Assembly: GCA_010909165.1 (NCBI GenBank)
Contig: MU008165.1
Coordinates: 1,550,001 to 1,614,000, forward strand
Direction of reading: 5' to 3'
Length of the DNA stretch: 64,000 nt
From: Anthoceros angustus
Taxonomy: Eukaryota > Streptophyta > Anthocerotopsida > Anthocerotales > Anthocerotaceae
The notes below the pieces were generated by a model. It was not told where the DNA came from. It searched no databases and saw only the letters and a program-made list of their open reading frames with translations. Shown here piece by piece: positions 44,517-56,780 of the stretch. Made by a program: the position numbers and the translations under genes. Each line of letters begins with the position of its first letter. Positions within the stretch are counted from its first letter, which is position 1.

Positions 44517-46582
44517 ATGGCGGACCGGTCGCTGGAGGAGTCGTTGCTGGCCGGCGAGGAGGACTGGGCCGTGGGCGTGCAGGATGGCTCCGTGGATATG
44601 CAAGGAAGGCCTGTGAGCAAGGCGCATACCGGAGGGTGGAAGGCCTGCGGCTTCATCTTCGGTGGGAAAGCCATGGCTGTTTCGCGTCGATCCAGATTCA
44701 AGTGTGCTCGGGAAAGATTGCTCATCGTTGTGTGATGATGCAGGGAACGAGGTGGTGGAGCGCATTGTGTATAATGGAGTGGCCTCCAATCTCGTGTCAT
44801 ACATGACCGGGACGCTGCGGCAGGACATGGTGACTGCGGCCAAGAGCATCAATGAGTGGAGTGGGACCATCTGCATCACGCCATTCATCGGCGCCTTCCT
44901 GGCCGACTCCTGCTGCGGGCTGTACTGGACCATAGCCGTCACCTCCGCCTTCTACCTGGTGGTAAGGAAGGAAGCCATGGCATGCATGGCAAGGTTCGGG
45001 GGAAGGAGGATGGAGAATGCTTGAATGCCGTCTCAGGTGGGACGTTGCCTTGATGGATGCAGGGACTGGTGATGCTCACGCTCTCCGCCTCGCTCCCCGG
45101 ATTGAAGCCGGACTCGTGCCTAGAGCTCAACGGGGGCGGGTGCGCGCAGGCCACGCCATTCCAGCTCCGGTTCTTCTACGCCTCGCTCTACATCCTGTGC
45201 ATCGGGTCCGGGGGGATCAAGCCCTGCGCGTCCGCCTTCGGGGCCAACCAATTCGACGCGCTGTGCCCCGTGGAGAAGGTGAAGAAGAGCTCCTTCTTCA
45301 ACTGGTGGTTTGTCGGAATCAAGCTGGGAGTGCTCTTCTCCGTCACCGTGGTGGTGTACATCCAGGACAATGTCGGCTGGGGTTGGGGTTTCGGCATCCC
45401 CATGGCGGCCATGGCCGTGGCCACGGTCCTGTTCTTCGCAGGCACGCCCTTCTACCGGCATCAGCTCCCCAGCGGCAGCCCGCTCACCAGATACTGCCAG
45501 GTGCTTGTGGCCGCAGTCCGGAACTGGAGGCTGGAGGTTCCTGCTGACCCTAATCTGCTCCACAGGCAGCCGCCGGAGGACGAATCCTTCTACAAGCCGC
45601 TTCCTCACACCAACAGATTCGTGTAAGCCCTATCTCCACCTGCTTTCTCTCGTCATAGCGTGCAATCCAACATCAATCCTAGCGCCGGCATCGTAGGAAT
45701 ATCAGCTCCTGCCCCGATTGCGTGCAATCCTTCCATTCCCGGATGTGCAGATGGTTGGACAAGGCGGCCACAGTCAAACCCGGATCCCAGGACAAGCCGA
45801 CCAGATGGAACCTGTGCACAGTGACGCAAGTGGAGGAGGTGAAGATCTTCGCGGGCATCGTCCCGGTCTGGGTGCACACGCTCTTCTTCAACGTGGTGGT
45901 GTCGCAAGTGCAGACCTTCTTCGTGCTCCAGGGCCGGACTCTGGATGGCCAGCTCACCCCGGGGTTCCAGATCCCGCCGGCATCTCTGCAGATCTTCGTC
46001 ATCGTCCCGGTGCTGATAGGGCTTCCTCTCTACGACAGGCTGCTGGTGCCGTTCCTCCGCCGCTTCACCGGGAACGAGCGGGGCATCACCATGCTGCAGC
46101 GGATCGGGACGGGGATGGTGATCGTGGTGATGGTGAGCGTGGCGGCAGCTCTGACGGAGAGGAGGCGGCTTCGGGTGGCAGCGGAGTACGGGGCGCTGGA
46201 CTTCCCCGAGACCACGCTTCCCATGAGCATCTTCTGGCTCATCCCGCAGTACCTGGCCATGGGAGTGAACGACATCTTCACGGGAGCCGGGCTGATGGAG
46301 TTTTACTACGACCAGGTTCCCGACAACGTGAAGAGCATCGGGTCTGCCATATCCGTGAGCGCCATAGGCATCGGCGCCTACGTGAGCGCCGCTCTCATCG
46401 CCACTGTCACCCTCGTCACAGGCAGGGACGGGAACAGCCCCTGGCTCATCGACAACATCAACAGGTCTCGCCTGGATAACTTCTACTGGCTCCTCGCCGC
46501 CATCAGCACCGCCAACATGCTGCTCTTCATCGTCACCGCCAAAGGCTACATATACAAGAAACCCCAACACCGCGCCCGTTGA
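44517..46582 (+). CDS. NRT1/PTR family (NPF) proton-coupled transporter
   Basis: Four exons. Exon 1 starts MADRSLEESLLAGEED (ATG 44517). Exon 2 starts near 44744 and carries the proton-coupling motif ExxER in GNEVVERIVYNGVASNLVSY. Exon 3 has SASLPGLKPDSC and IGSGGIKPCASAFGANQFD, both NPF hallmarks. Exon 4 starts RWLDKAATVKPGSQ (with NRF from exon 3, the FRFLDKAA-type motif). It runs through ETTLPMSIFWLIPQYLAMGV, DIFTGAGLMEFYYDQVPDNV and NFYWLLAAISTANMLLFIVT to the stop at 46580-46582. About 570 residues with 12 membrane helices expected. NPF members import nitrate, di/tripeptides or hormones at the plasma membrane or tonoplast; the motifs do not fix the substrate. It is very GC-rich. A truncated second copy lies at 50720-51069. 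Confidence 0.92.
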
Positions 46583-46997
46583 TGTCCGCCCCGCGTACCG
46601 TCACTGTATCATCCACCGTTCTGTACAGAATCGGCCGCCCTAAGAAACCTCTGCGCTCGTAAACCGCCTAAGAAACTGCCCTTGCACTCCAGTATCCTCG
46701 CTGCAATAGGGAATGGAAAAGCGGCTCTGGAGATTTCGTTCGAATGGTATATGAAATCTCCAGAATGTACTGTTTCATGTTTTTTTCATGTAGCCGAGGT
46801 ACACCTGGCACAATTCTGCGGGTCATGACTGATGCGGGTTGCGAAAATGATGTTCGTGCAATTCATAACTCCCTCGTGATGGTGGGTGGGCAGTCGGTGC
46901 AGCACCAGGTGCCTGTGGTGGTAGCCGGCGCTTATGTGTCCATGGAGCTCTTTGCCATTTGCTCCACTCGTTGCTTGAGACATGAGAAGATCGAAAG

Positions 46998-47809
46998 TTG
47001 GGTGAAATGGGTGAGAACAAAGTCCAGCTTCTCACAGGCTGGTTCAGCACCTTCGGCCAGCGGGTGGAGATAGCTCTGAAGTTCAAGGGAGTTCCCTACG
47101 AGAGAGTGGAGGTGGCTCTAGGAGCTGACAAGCCAAAGCTGCTGATTGAAGCCAACCCCGTCCACAAAAAGATCCCGGTTCTCCTCCACAATGGCAGACC
47201 AGTTCCGGAGTCCATGATCATCCTGGAGTTTGTGGAGGAAGTATGGCCCCAGCCTCCTCTCTTTCCGACAGACCCATACGACCGGGCTACAGCTCGATTC
47301 TGGGGGGACTACATCTACCAGATCGTGAGCACTTGTTGTTTGTTAATTACTACTATTCTGTGGATTCTCGTGGTATGCAGACATCGTGCTCTGCGCGTCC
47401 ACCATGATGAATTTTTGTCTTGCTGCATCTGCAGTCAGTAACATCTGGTCGCAAGCTCTTCTTCGCCAACAGCAAGAAGGAAAGGGAGGAGGCGAAGCAG
47501 GAATTTCTCGACAGGTTCACCGTTTTGGACAACGCGTTCGTCGAAATCTCCCGCGGAAGACCCTTCTTCATGGGCTACAGCTTCGGATATGTAGACCTCA
47601 TGTTTGCCGCTTTAGTGTACTTGCTACCCAGCATTGAGCGAATTGGAGAGTTCAGGTTTCCGAATCACGATGAGCGGCCTCGCTTCCATGAATGGATCCA
47701 GACGCTTCAAGAGCATCCCTGCGTGAAACCCCTGCGTCCCGATGAAGACAGGCTGGTGGATTTTTTCAACAACCTACACCTGGTCGTAGCCAGAAAGAAC
47801 TCCAAATAG
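46998..47809 (+). CDS. GSTU: Glutathione S-transferase, tau class
   Basis: Two exons, 46998-47324 and 47435-47809, join in phase 0 to 233 residues, standard for plant tau enzymes, with the intron at the expected place. The N-terminal thioredoxin-like domain has LLTGWFSTFGQRVEIALKFK, with the catalytic Ser in WFSTF. The glutathione-site block is KKIPVLLHNGRPVPESMIIL. The helical domain has YIYQI, then RKLFFANSKKEREE and FVEIS, then GYSFGYVDLMFAALVYL. It conjugates glutathione to electrophiles and acts as a peroxidase in the cytosol. It follows the NPF gene on the same strand by about 415 bases. ATG 47007 (second Met) is a possible alternative start. Confidence 0.92.
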
Positions 47810-47935
47810 GGACAAATTTAAGACCGGGAGCTATGAGGTTGCCAAGGCCGCAAATCCAAGGCCATCAATCATGTGAGACACAGGTATAATCGTTAGAAGA
47901 CAGGATAACAGATGAGACTACTGCTCTAGACATCG

Positions 47936-50463
47936 TAGATCTTCCGCACTGCTCGAATCTGCTCCCGACAGATAGGGCACCTGGGCGAGGCTCCCTTTTG
48001 TATGCTGTAGACAATCAACCAAACGTGAGTGTGTGAGTTAGACTGTCCCGACACACAAAATGCGAGAGACGTTCACTCATGTCAATGAATACTGATCCAT
48101 TGACGACTCACCTAATACCACAATTGTAGCACGTAGATCGATGTCCACAGGGGTCCATGAAGCTGTCCTTGGGATTCTCAAAACACACTGCACAAAGATC
48201 GCCTCCTGGGTGCACTGTTTCCTCTTCATGGACGCCTTGTTTGTCGTCCCTGTTTTTTATCAGAGGCTCTCTCTCCGAACCTTCGGCCAGCACCGAACTG
48301 TCCAACGGCGGAGCACTAGGAGCTACAGAACGAGGTGGTGCAGTATCAGGGGCTGTGTCCATTTGGGCAGGTGCACACGACTCTGAAGCAGGGCCATTCT
48401 CATCTGTCACGCTGCGCCAGGCTCGGCACATGTAGACAGCTGCGACGCATCCTGAACAACACAGTTAACTGCAAGTTACAGGCACGTCTCAAATTTGATG
48501 TGCAAAGTGTTCACACACATGCACAGTTACATGGGCGGAACGCCTTGTGTGCAAAAGCGAAAATCCGAATTCAAACCAACTGAGGAAGTGAGCACATACC
48601 AATAATAATACCAAGAATAACCCAAAGTAGCGCCCACCGTCCTTTGTGTATTATTTCAACATCCCAGCCTGGTACAATACCCTACAGATCACAAAGGAAG
48701 ATATTAGAAAGGATATTTGATAAGTCAGAAGTCTTGGAGATCCGGTCCGAGATTACCTGAGAAGGGGTTTCCAGAACAACATATGTTGAGCCCAAGAACG
48801 GGATCTTTGCAAGACAGACTCTACCAAAAACTTCGCAAACCGTATCAGCCTTTGTTGTCTCGTACAGGAGGGAGTGAATCTTCACGTCCACTGAGGCCTG
48901 CTGCATAGCTTTTGCGTTAGAGAGAGCTCAGCACATTCAACAGTCCACAACAGACCACAAAAGACCCCTGCGATTCAAATGATTGACCTTAGTCTTGTAG
49001 GGATTAAGATTGCCAAGCCCAATATAATAGATATCATCAGAAGGCACCACAAATGAAGTCTCCCCAGTCCCTGCACAGAGAACAAACAAATAAGTAGTGG
49101 CAGAAAGGGACAAAGTCATCATAAATTTAGCCCGATGTAGTGCAAGAACCGTCCAGACTCCCATGGCAGCCCCTTGCTCACCTGTTAACCAGCTCCAAAA
49201 ATCTGCTGTCTCTGGATCCCTTGGGTCGTCCTTCCAGTCCTCCAAGCCATTACGCCCTGCAGTTTCGGATCTCAAGACTGACGATCTACCCTTCGTCTAG
49301 GTACAGAGAATTGCATGACACAGAATGACAGGAGCTTTTCCCGTTGAGGCCCTATAAGTTACCTGAGGGTATGGCCAGGATTAGTCCAGAACTTGGGACA
49401 CTGTACGAAATTTTCAATTCTGATCCCTTGTTGAGCCAAAACGCCCATTGCTGAAAAAAGATATGAACAACTGCATCCGCTTCAGATGTAGAAGTAGTGC
49501 ACATCCCAAAAAGTAAGATTAGCACACAGTGCAACTTACCCAATAAGAGTTAGGACCTAAAGAAGAATTGAAGTTCACCGAGTAGTCTGCTGAACGACTC
49601 AGAGCTGGTTTTTCAGAGAAAGTGTACAGAATAGGGCCACTACTTGACATAAGGTTCTTCACCTGCACACGACGCAGCCCATGTAGCAGCATTACACACA
49701 TACCACATAGCCTCATCTCCTGATCCTTGACAGATCTCATGAAAAAGAGATTATCTGTCAAAGAGAGCACGAACATATGCTGCACCCATGCTTAATCAGC
49801 AAGAATAGCACAATACCCAAGTTCTCACAAAGTACCTGAATCTCCTTGGTAAAGAGTGAAGTTACTGCTATCGGCATAGTACTGTTGGATTTCACTGTCC
49901 AAACCTCGCTGCTTTGGCCATACGCCTGGCGAAGGCTATTGAAAGTAACTGCACAATTGAAACCCGAAACAATACTTGTCAAACTGTCCGACTAGTCCAC
50001 CAGTGTCTACCCATATCTACAACACGAGACATCCATGACTTGTTGGCAGGGCAGCCAACCCGGAAAGTAGTAGTGATGCAAATGTCAGCTCGATCCCATC
50101 TGACTAATGAAATTGGTAGGTGACGAGGTTACCTATACTAACAATGGCTATAACCAACCAGGTGAATATCAGACAAACCCATCTGAATAACGACGCTGCA
50201 ACGTCTGGTGTAGCACTTGTATACATTGGTCCCGGAGTAACTACCGGTACAATCATGGGAGTTCGAGCGGGAAAGATGTGATGGTGAGGATGATGCACGA
50301 AAGGACGGTGGCTAGGTCCATGATGGTTAGGGAAACTGCCTCCCGAGTCACGGCCAACCCCTCCACCTCCGTGCCTCTGACCAAACTGTCCACCTCCATC
50401 ACGCCCGTGACTAAACCCTCCACCTCCATGATGCCCATGACCTCCATGGTGCCCGTGAGCCAT
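47936..50463 (-). CDS. Membrane-anchored C3HC4 RING E3 ubiquitin ligase, APD-like
   Basis: About nine exons. The N-terminus (ATG 50461-50463) is a His/Gly-rich stretch of some 70 residues (MAHGHHGGHGHHGGGGFSHG), followed by a membrane segment (FRWVCLIFTWLVIAIVSI). A lumenal or extracellular domain follows, with exons such as LRQAYGQSSEVWTVKSNS, ALSRSADYSVNFNSSLGPNS, WAFWLNKGSELKISYSVPSS and DIYYIGLGNLNPYKTK. A second membrane segment is WALLWVILGIIIG. The C-terminus is a RING: CAVCFENPKDSFMDPCGHRS, CYNCG, then RCPICREQIRAVRKIYDV and the stop at 47936-47938. This layout matches Arabidopsis APD1-4, vacuolar or Golgi membrane ligases involved in pollen mitosis. All RING Cys/His positions are present. 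The His-rich N-terminus could bind metal. Confidence 0.82.
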
Positions 50464-50719
50464 TTTCTACCTTTCGTTCGGCTAGATAAGAGCAACCACC
50501 AGCGAAATTTGAGTGAATTCTTCTGTACTGCAGTGACATATGTGACAAGATTTAGCTGAAGCTCAACATACTGAAACATTTCTTAACAAACAAAGCGTAC
50601 ACATGAACCCTGATGACTGATCTTCCAGTACCAGCACCCAGAGTGTACTGAGAAACATGAACAACAGGAAGACAGCCCAGCAAAGTAGCAGCAATACTCT
50701 CCAGCCACAGATCTTGGAA

Positions 50720-51069
50720 TCACAACTCAGCAGTACATGGTCATTGGAGTGAACGACACCTTCACAAGAGCAGGCCTGATGGAGTTCTTCTACGACCAGG
50801 TTCCCGATAACGTGAAGAGCATCGGATCTGCCATATCCGTGAGCACTGGTCTCATCAGTACTGTCACATTCGTCACAGGCAGGGAGGGGAACAGCCCCTG
50901 GCTCGTCGACAACATCAACAGGCCTCACTTGGATAACTTCTACTGGCTACTCGCAGCCATCAGCACCGCCAAGATGCTGCTATTCGTCGTCACCTCCAAA
51001 GGCTACACGTATCCACTACATACAAGAAAAGTCGCACGCCGCAGTTTAAGACAGAAACCACTCTTGTAA
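50720..51069 (+). pseudogene. Truncated copy of the NPF 3' end
   Basis: Reads VIGVNDTFTRAGLMEFFYDQ, then VPDNVKSIGSAISVS, and after a gap of about ten residues FVTGREGNSPWLVDNINRPH and NFYWLLAAISTAKML, ending at a stop at 51067-51069. This is the last about 100 residues of the NPF gene at 44517-46582 with a small in-frame deletion and a changed C-terminus. No upstream NPF exons are present, so it is a partial duplicate about 4.2 kb downstream. Confidence 0.85.
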
Positions 51070-52555
51070 AGCGCTGAAAAGCCTCCCTTGCGCTCCATTA
51101 CCTTCACTACGAGAGAAAATGGTGGAGTCGAAGGCCTTTCTTCGATCCGCAGCTATGTGCCTCTATGGCGTATCGGAAAAGCTTCTTAGTGGCTTTGCTT
51201 AAGAAGGGTGACGCGTCGACAATCAATTTAATACAGTATTTATCCTAGAAAAGGATACGATTATTTATCCTATATTTTGATAAAATTAATTTTTTCCCCT
51301 AGCACCCCATCTAGGTACTGATGTAACTGTAGTATGCCTAACAACAAGTTTTTATGAATGTATGCCATTTTGCTTAAGTCATTTGGACCTCCCAGTTTAC
51401 TCCCTTTAACCCCTAATGGATGAATCGACTCATTTTCAGTCTTTGGCCTCGAAGAACGGCTATATGTTTGTCGATTGAAATTGCCCTGGCGGGGTTTGGT
51501 TGACAAAACGTGGAGGAGGCGACGGGCTATTTTTTAACAGATGGAAAAAACCTAAACTAATTAGGACTAATACTTGCTCACAAGTTTGCATAGGGGGTTG
51601 AGCATATACGAGCATCTGCTAAAAATCCTTACACCGTCTCTCGATTCTTTCATAACTTGGCAGATGCCATAAGGAAGGAAGGCGCTTTAGTGCATCACGG
51701 ATTTGAAATGAAGATAAATGTAGTTTCTCAAAAGCATTCATGTAAATGGATAGCGAGCAGCTCGTATGTCCAATACTGTTATGTCAGAAAACAAGAGAGT
51801 CTCACGTATTTGTCGTGCATTAGTTCTGCTCGCAACACACTTCCGGGCACCTACATATTCAAGGGGGTCAAATGGAGACTTAATTTTCTTCTGCTACGTG
51901 AGGTTAGAATGCCTTATTACGAATGTTAGGACCTCAATGTGGCCTGAGTACTCTAGTCTCCTACCACCGAGCTTGAAATCACAATTGACTACTTCCAAGC
52001 CGCAAGACAACCGTCAAGAACCACAGCTCCAAAATTAAAGGAACGGGATAAAAGAACAACTCCAATAAATAAACTTTCATTGCAAAACTAAAATTATTTT
52101 GTTAATTTTATCGTATTGAAAATTAGGCTAATCCGCATGTATCTTTTACAAATAAAAATCACCGAGTACGTGTCGTTCACAGCTGCTGCCACTTGAGGGC
52201 CTCCAGCGTTGGACAAGTGTCTACGAGAAATGCATTTGCACTTCGTGTTCACCTATTTGAAGTGTGTCAGCAACGAATGGACAGGATTTCGAAGGTCATT
52301 TGTGGAGCCCCAGCTGCTTGTGCCAAACAGGTCGGAACTCTTTGGTGGCTGGGGGTGGAGGGCTCGTCTTACTGGTGGAGTTGGAGGCTGCTTATCTGAG
52401 CAAAGGTTCCAGCAAGCCAGAATCGAAAGGTGTCCTCGAAGGATCGAACGATCCAAGGTAGTTTCAGACTTGTGTTTTCAAGACGTCCCGTCCAGTTTTG
52501 TTGAAATCTGGGTTTCATCTTAGCTTTGCTGGGCCTGTCTCTTCTGCAGGTAGAA
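51070..52555. other. Intergenic, AT-rich part, no gene
   Basis: About 1.5 kb with no recognised gene. The stretch around 51225-51300 and 52080-52160 is AT-rich. A 5' leader intron of the zinc-ribbon gene probably ends at the ttctgcag just before its ATG (about 52549). Confidence 0.4.
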
Positions 52556-52750
52556 ATGTTTTTCTGCTTCGTTTGCGATCAAAAGCGGGAAGTGAAGAGT
52601 GCCCGACCTGCATCAGGCCTCTGCTCAAGATGCGGAGGAGCGGCCGCGAATGTAAAAGTGAAGGATACCTGTCGCTTTTGTTTCATTCCCGTGTGCTGCA
52701 GAACGCACCGGTCACTCACATGCACTCGGTGCGGGGCTCACCTCAAATAG
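52556..52750 (+). CDS. Small zinc-ribbon protein (64 residues)
   Basis: ATG 52556 opens MFFCFVCDQKREVK. A zinc ribbon follows, with two CxxC pairs: CSRCGG (residues about 27-32) and CTRCGAHLK at the C-terminus. Between them lies a hydrophobic linker, CRFCFIPVC. The architecture matches a family of tiny plant proteins beginning MFFFFVGG with C-x2-C...FFVPVW...C-x2-C, of unknown function and seen across eukaryotes. The whole coding part is one exon, with a likely intron in the leader. Extra cysteines (CFVCD, CRFC, CC) are unusual. Confidence 0.65.
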   Translation: MFFCFVCDQKREVKSARPASGLCSRCGGAAANVKVKDTCRFCFIPVCCRTHRSLTCTRCGAHLK

Positions 52751-54935
52751 CTGTAGCTCACCTAATCCCTCGTAGTGGCGGCAGCAGCCCCTTCTCTTCT
52801 GTCGCTTTTTGCTGGCTCTGAGTGGACGCCGACGCTCGTTAGAGATTGCAGGCATCTCTAAGAGACGACTGAATTCTCTGATATGCTTACGGTGTCACCC
52901 TCTGTTCGAGGCGACTGATTAGAAGAGCTTCAGGTCATAACACCTCCTTGACAGGAAGAGTGTGTACAATTGATGGACATTTTGTTTGGTTCGTTTTTTA
53001 TAAGGGAGGACACCAGCCGTGTGGTACATCCTCTGTGCCCTAATGAGGAGGGCAAAAGATTGAGACCAGAAGGTAACCTCTCATGTGTACACATTTAGTA
53101 CACATTTAAAGTGAACAGCACGTTCAGTGACATGAAGAGAAGGTTGTGAATTCAGTAACTGTATAGCTCAGCCAAGCATGCATCAGTCCGCCCATCTCTC
53201 TGGGGGAGACCCGTACGACACCAGAATTTTCTGCAAAAGCACAAGACAAAGCTCGACTTCACGCTCGAATGCAACAAAACGAGGGAGCCTAGAACGTCCC
53301 AGCTCTGTGATGGCTGGGCTTTCAGTAGCTGGGATGCAGTTGCTTCCACTTCTCCCACAACAAGCATTCAGCACAATTCCCACTGCACCAGCTCGAAGAA
53401 CTAATCTGCATAAACTTGTACTTCGTTCTTCCGACGGACTCAGTCTCTGCCACCGCGAAGAAGGCTAGTAGCGGATAGTGCCCCGGAAAAGACGAATAGC
53501 TGCCGCTTTGAATATTCACTGCGCATTCACTGCAAAACGAAACCCCAGAACAAGACTGTCCATCCACAGAGCAGATGGAAACCTCGTTCCCGAGCAACCA
53601 TGCCTCGCGAAAGAACTGCTGCTCCGCAAGCAGACAGAAAACTAACTAAAACGCATACAAGCGGTTAAGATCCGCATGGCCTGTTCCGACATATTCCGCC
53701 GGTCGCTGGCCTGCAACAAGCATCATCTCAGCAGCTCAGCGATGTCTAATAACCTGGCCCGGCCCGGTCTAAGGGAAGAAGGCACACTTGCCGTGAGAAC
53801 ACACCTGCATGGTGGGAAGGCTTGCGAGACCTGTGCAAGCAAATCCAAGATTTCCAAGCCCCTGCCGCACCTGCCTGGGAGCTGTGCGATGCTACCACCG
53901 CCTTCAGTGAAATTTGGCACAAAACGTGATTCGCGAAGCGACATTGAAAACCCTAGAATGTTCGGACGCTTTTGGTTGGACGAACTGTGGTTCCAGGTGA
54001 TGCCCTGTGTATCAAGGGCCTTTCACAACGCAAACGACACCGAGGCCGGGACTGCGCAGTTGGTTTTGGACTTTCCTAAATAAGGAGAACTGTTGGAAAC
54101 TGTGGCTCACGGCGCCGTTCGGAGCGAACGGCGCCGTGAGGGAAACTGCGGCCCCAGTTAAGAGTCAGCGGGAGGAGCGGGCAACTACATAGCCGGCCGT
54201 GTCTAGTGGCTCGTTTCCCATTTCGTGTTTCGTCTCCATTCCTTTGTGTTGCGTCTCCTTTCATCTGCCGTTTGTGGACTTAGTGTCGGGAAGTTCGAGT
54301 CCTTTCTAATTTTTTTTATATTTATGGATAAATTATTCTATATTTTTCTAACCGTGTTCTTATAGTCTCTGACTATCATGTACCTCTTGGATCTCACGAC
54401 GCAACACTAGGCTCAAAGTAGCCCGCCATCAAGAATGACTCGCTAACCACCTCCTCGAGGTGCTACTCTTTTATTCACAAAATACACATTCCAGTTTGGC
54501 TATCTCAACACGAATAAAAGAATACACACTTGAGTGTGGCTTGAGTCTGGCTATCTGCGACCAATTGGCTACTGCCCTTGACTCATCTACAAGCTCACTA
54601 TCTAGGCTCTCCACACCTCTCTCAATACAAGGCTTGCAATGCACAATGAACTAATCCATACAAAGTGTTTGCTCTAGTCTTTATATATTCCATAGGCTCG
54701 CCTATAGGACAGCTACTAGTTAATTTTTTGATCTCTTTTAATTGTCACAACTATGGTGTTTTTTTGGAAGGAAGAACGAACATCCATCAGTGCCTTTTAT
54801 TACTGTGCTGTTTTTAGAAAGAAAGAACGAACATCCATCAGTGCCATTACTACCACGGTGTTTATTGAAAGAACGAACATCCAGGTTTGGGATGTAGGTA
54901 CAGCTTCCGCATCCTTTCTCTAAATGTAAGCTACA
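52751..54935. other. Intergenic, no confidently supported gene; tandem repeat at right end
   Basis: About 2.2 kb. Several open frames exist at 53180-54080 on both strands (for example 53676-54083 plus, 135 codons) but none shows a family signature. Splice-like signals on the minus strand (ttgcag before SDRRNMSEQAMRI, near 53715) leave open an unrecognised gene. 54300-54345 is a T-rich run. Confidence 0.35.
54750..54886. repeat. Three copies of a roughly 50-base tandem repeat
   Basis: The phrase gaaagaacgaacatccatca and the flanking tgtt(t)... recur at about 54750-54800, 54801-54852 and 54853-54886 (last copy shortened). They lie just downstream of the O-methyltransferase stop. Confidence 0.8.
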
Positions 54936-56296
54936 TTAGTCTTTGAAGGCCTCCATCACAGCAGTCATCGCATCCCTCACCACAGCCACTTGAAACCTGC
55001 TGAACCCTGCAGCTGTCACAAGCTTCCTGAACTCATGTTCCGTCCGCTCCTTCCCTCCCACGTTGTAGGTGAGCATGTGAATATCCACCTGCAAGGGCGC
55101 CTTCATATCAATGCCCTTCCCTGTTTCTTGGGGGAGCAATGTGTCCACGAAGACGACCTTCCCCCCCACGGGCAGCGCCTTATAGATGTTCTTTAGGATT
55201 ATCAGACTGTGTTCGTCACTCCAGTCGTGGAGCACTTTCTGCATCAGTCGGAGAAAAAGGTGACAAAGTCAGGGAGCTGTGTCGCAGGATCCGAGTGCAA
55301 TGACATTCGCCAAGGACATGGATTGGAGCCAGTAACCTTCATGAAGATGGTGTCGCCACTGGGAACCTCCTTCAACGCGTCACCACCCACATGCTCCACG
55401 CCTGTCCAAACACACCCACAGCATTGTGGTCAGGAAGATAGCTTGGATGCAAGTGCGGACAAGCTGGGCCAGGCGATAGCAAGCCAACCTTCATAGGCGG
55501 GAGCCGACGCAACCGTGTGCGGCAGGTCGAAGTTGATAGCTCGGATGTGGGGGTACTTCTCCTTGATGAGGCTGATGGTGGTGCCCACCCCGCCCCCTAC
55601 ATCCACCAGCACCTTGGTGTCCTTGAACCCGTCGTAGATTTCCAGCACTCTCTTGGTGATGATGCTGGCGCCCCCGGACATCATGTTGTTGAAGAGCGCG
55701 CCCACCTCCGGGTTCTTGGCAACATGGCTCCATGTGTCAGTGCCATGGGCGAGCGTGAAGGCGTCCACTCCCTGGAGCACGGCCGGGGTCAGGAACTCAT
55801 GCGTCCGCAGGAAGTCCGGGTGCATGTTGCACTTGATGCCCGCGGCGAGGGACTTGACCCCGGGCCTGTCCACCAGCAGAGCCGACACCCGGTTCAGCGC
55901 ATACTTGCGCTCCACCTCGCCGTCTTTCTCCGTTACGGACTCCGTGAAGAGATTGTGGGCGGTAAGGAGGCGCAGGATGCGGCCGACCTGCTCCGTGGTG
56001 GTGCTGACCCCGCCTTCGATCTGCGCTGTCAGCTCGCTGCAACCATTCAAAACCCACACACGCATTCCGCTCAATCACCATCCCGAACGCAGTCCCAGTA
56101 TCAAATGTGGGCAGTCCCAGTACCTGGCGGACAGAAAAGCTCCTGGCCCGGCCTTGCCCAAGACATTGAACACATCCAAATCCACTAGCGTCTTCATCGC
56201 CGCAGGCACCACGCTTAGGGTGCACAAGTACACATTCTCCATACCAGGAGGAACGGGCACACCATCAGAGAACTCGGAGCTGCCATTGGTGGCCAT
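54936..56296 (-). CDS. Class II (COMT-like) S-adenosylmethionine O-methyltransferase
   Basis: Four exons. The ATG at 56294-56296 gives MATNGSSEFSDGVPVPP and a dimerisation domain. The second exon has ILRLLTAHNLFTESVTE, GVKSLAAGIKCNMHPDFLRT and the SAM site VLVDVGGGVGTTISLIKEKY, then INFDLPHTVASAPAYE. Then come GVEHVGGDALKEVPSGDTIF and the catalytic His block KVLHDWSDEHSLIILKNIYK. The last part has ALPVGGKVVFVDTLLPQE and ends VMEAFKD (stop 54936-54938). The fold and catalytic His match caffeate/flavonoid-type O-methyltransferases that methylate hydroxyls of phenolics in the cytosol. The substrate is not predictable. About 360 residues, intact. Confidence 0.93.
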
Positions 56297-56780
56297 TGAT
56301 CCAGCAGCTCCCCCTCCTCTCCTTCCCTTTCCTTCGAGCACTGCTTCTGGGCTCCCTCTGTGCGTGCTCTGGGCTTCTGGATCTAATAGGGTCACAGCTC
56401 CTCGTTGGAGTGCATGATTGACTGTGTCTCCAGCATTCCACTGCGCTTACTAAAAGCCGGAAGAATCCGTGCCCGGTCGTGGAATAAAAAGACCGGTACA
56501 AGACGAGTGGTCAAGACGGATCCGGCCTATTATGTAGAGGGCCTTGCTTGACGTTGCCTTCCGCCTGCCCGGATGCGGGCCCAGCCAGTCGCAGCCGTTG
56601 GCCCTGCAAAGCTGTCGCAGGTTCCGTTGGCCCACGGAGAGAGGAAGACCCGTCATCAGAGGCCTGACAAACTTTGTCAGCAAGGACTCAACTTTTATTC
56701 ATGAATCAAAAGAATAGGCCTGGACACCTACTTACAGGCCCTGCAAGGGCGGACTAAAAGGTTGGGAGACAGGAAAGAGT
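56297..56780. other. Spacer between O-methyltransferase and OEP21
   Basis: About 480 bases between two minus-strand genes, holding the O-methyltransferase promoter and the OEP21 3' end. Nothing else recognised. Confidence 0.4.

Noticed and set aside
45653-46570. 305-codon open frame on the minus strand
   Set aside because: Opposite NPF exon 4; composition (His/Asp/Val-rich) is that of a shadow frame.
53676-54083. 135-codon plus open frame
   Set aside because: No family signature; could be chance in GC-rich DNA.
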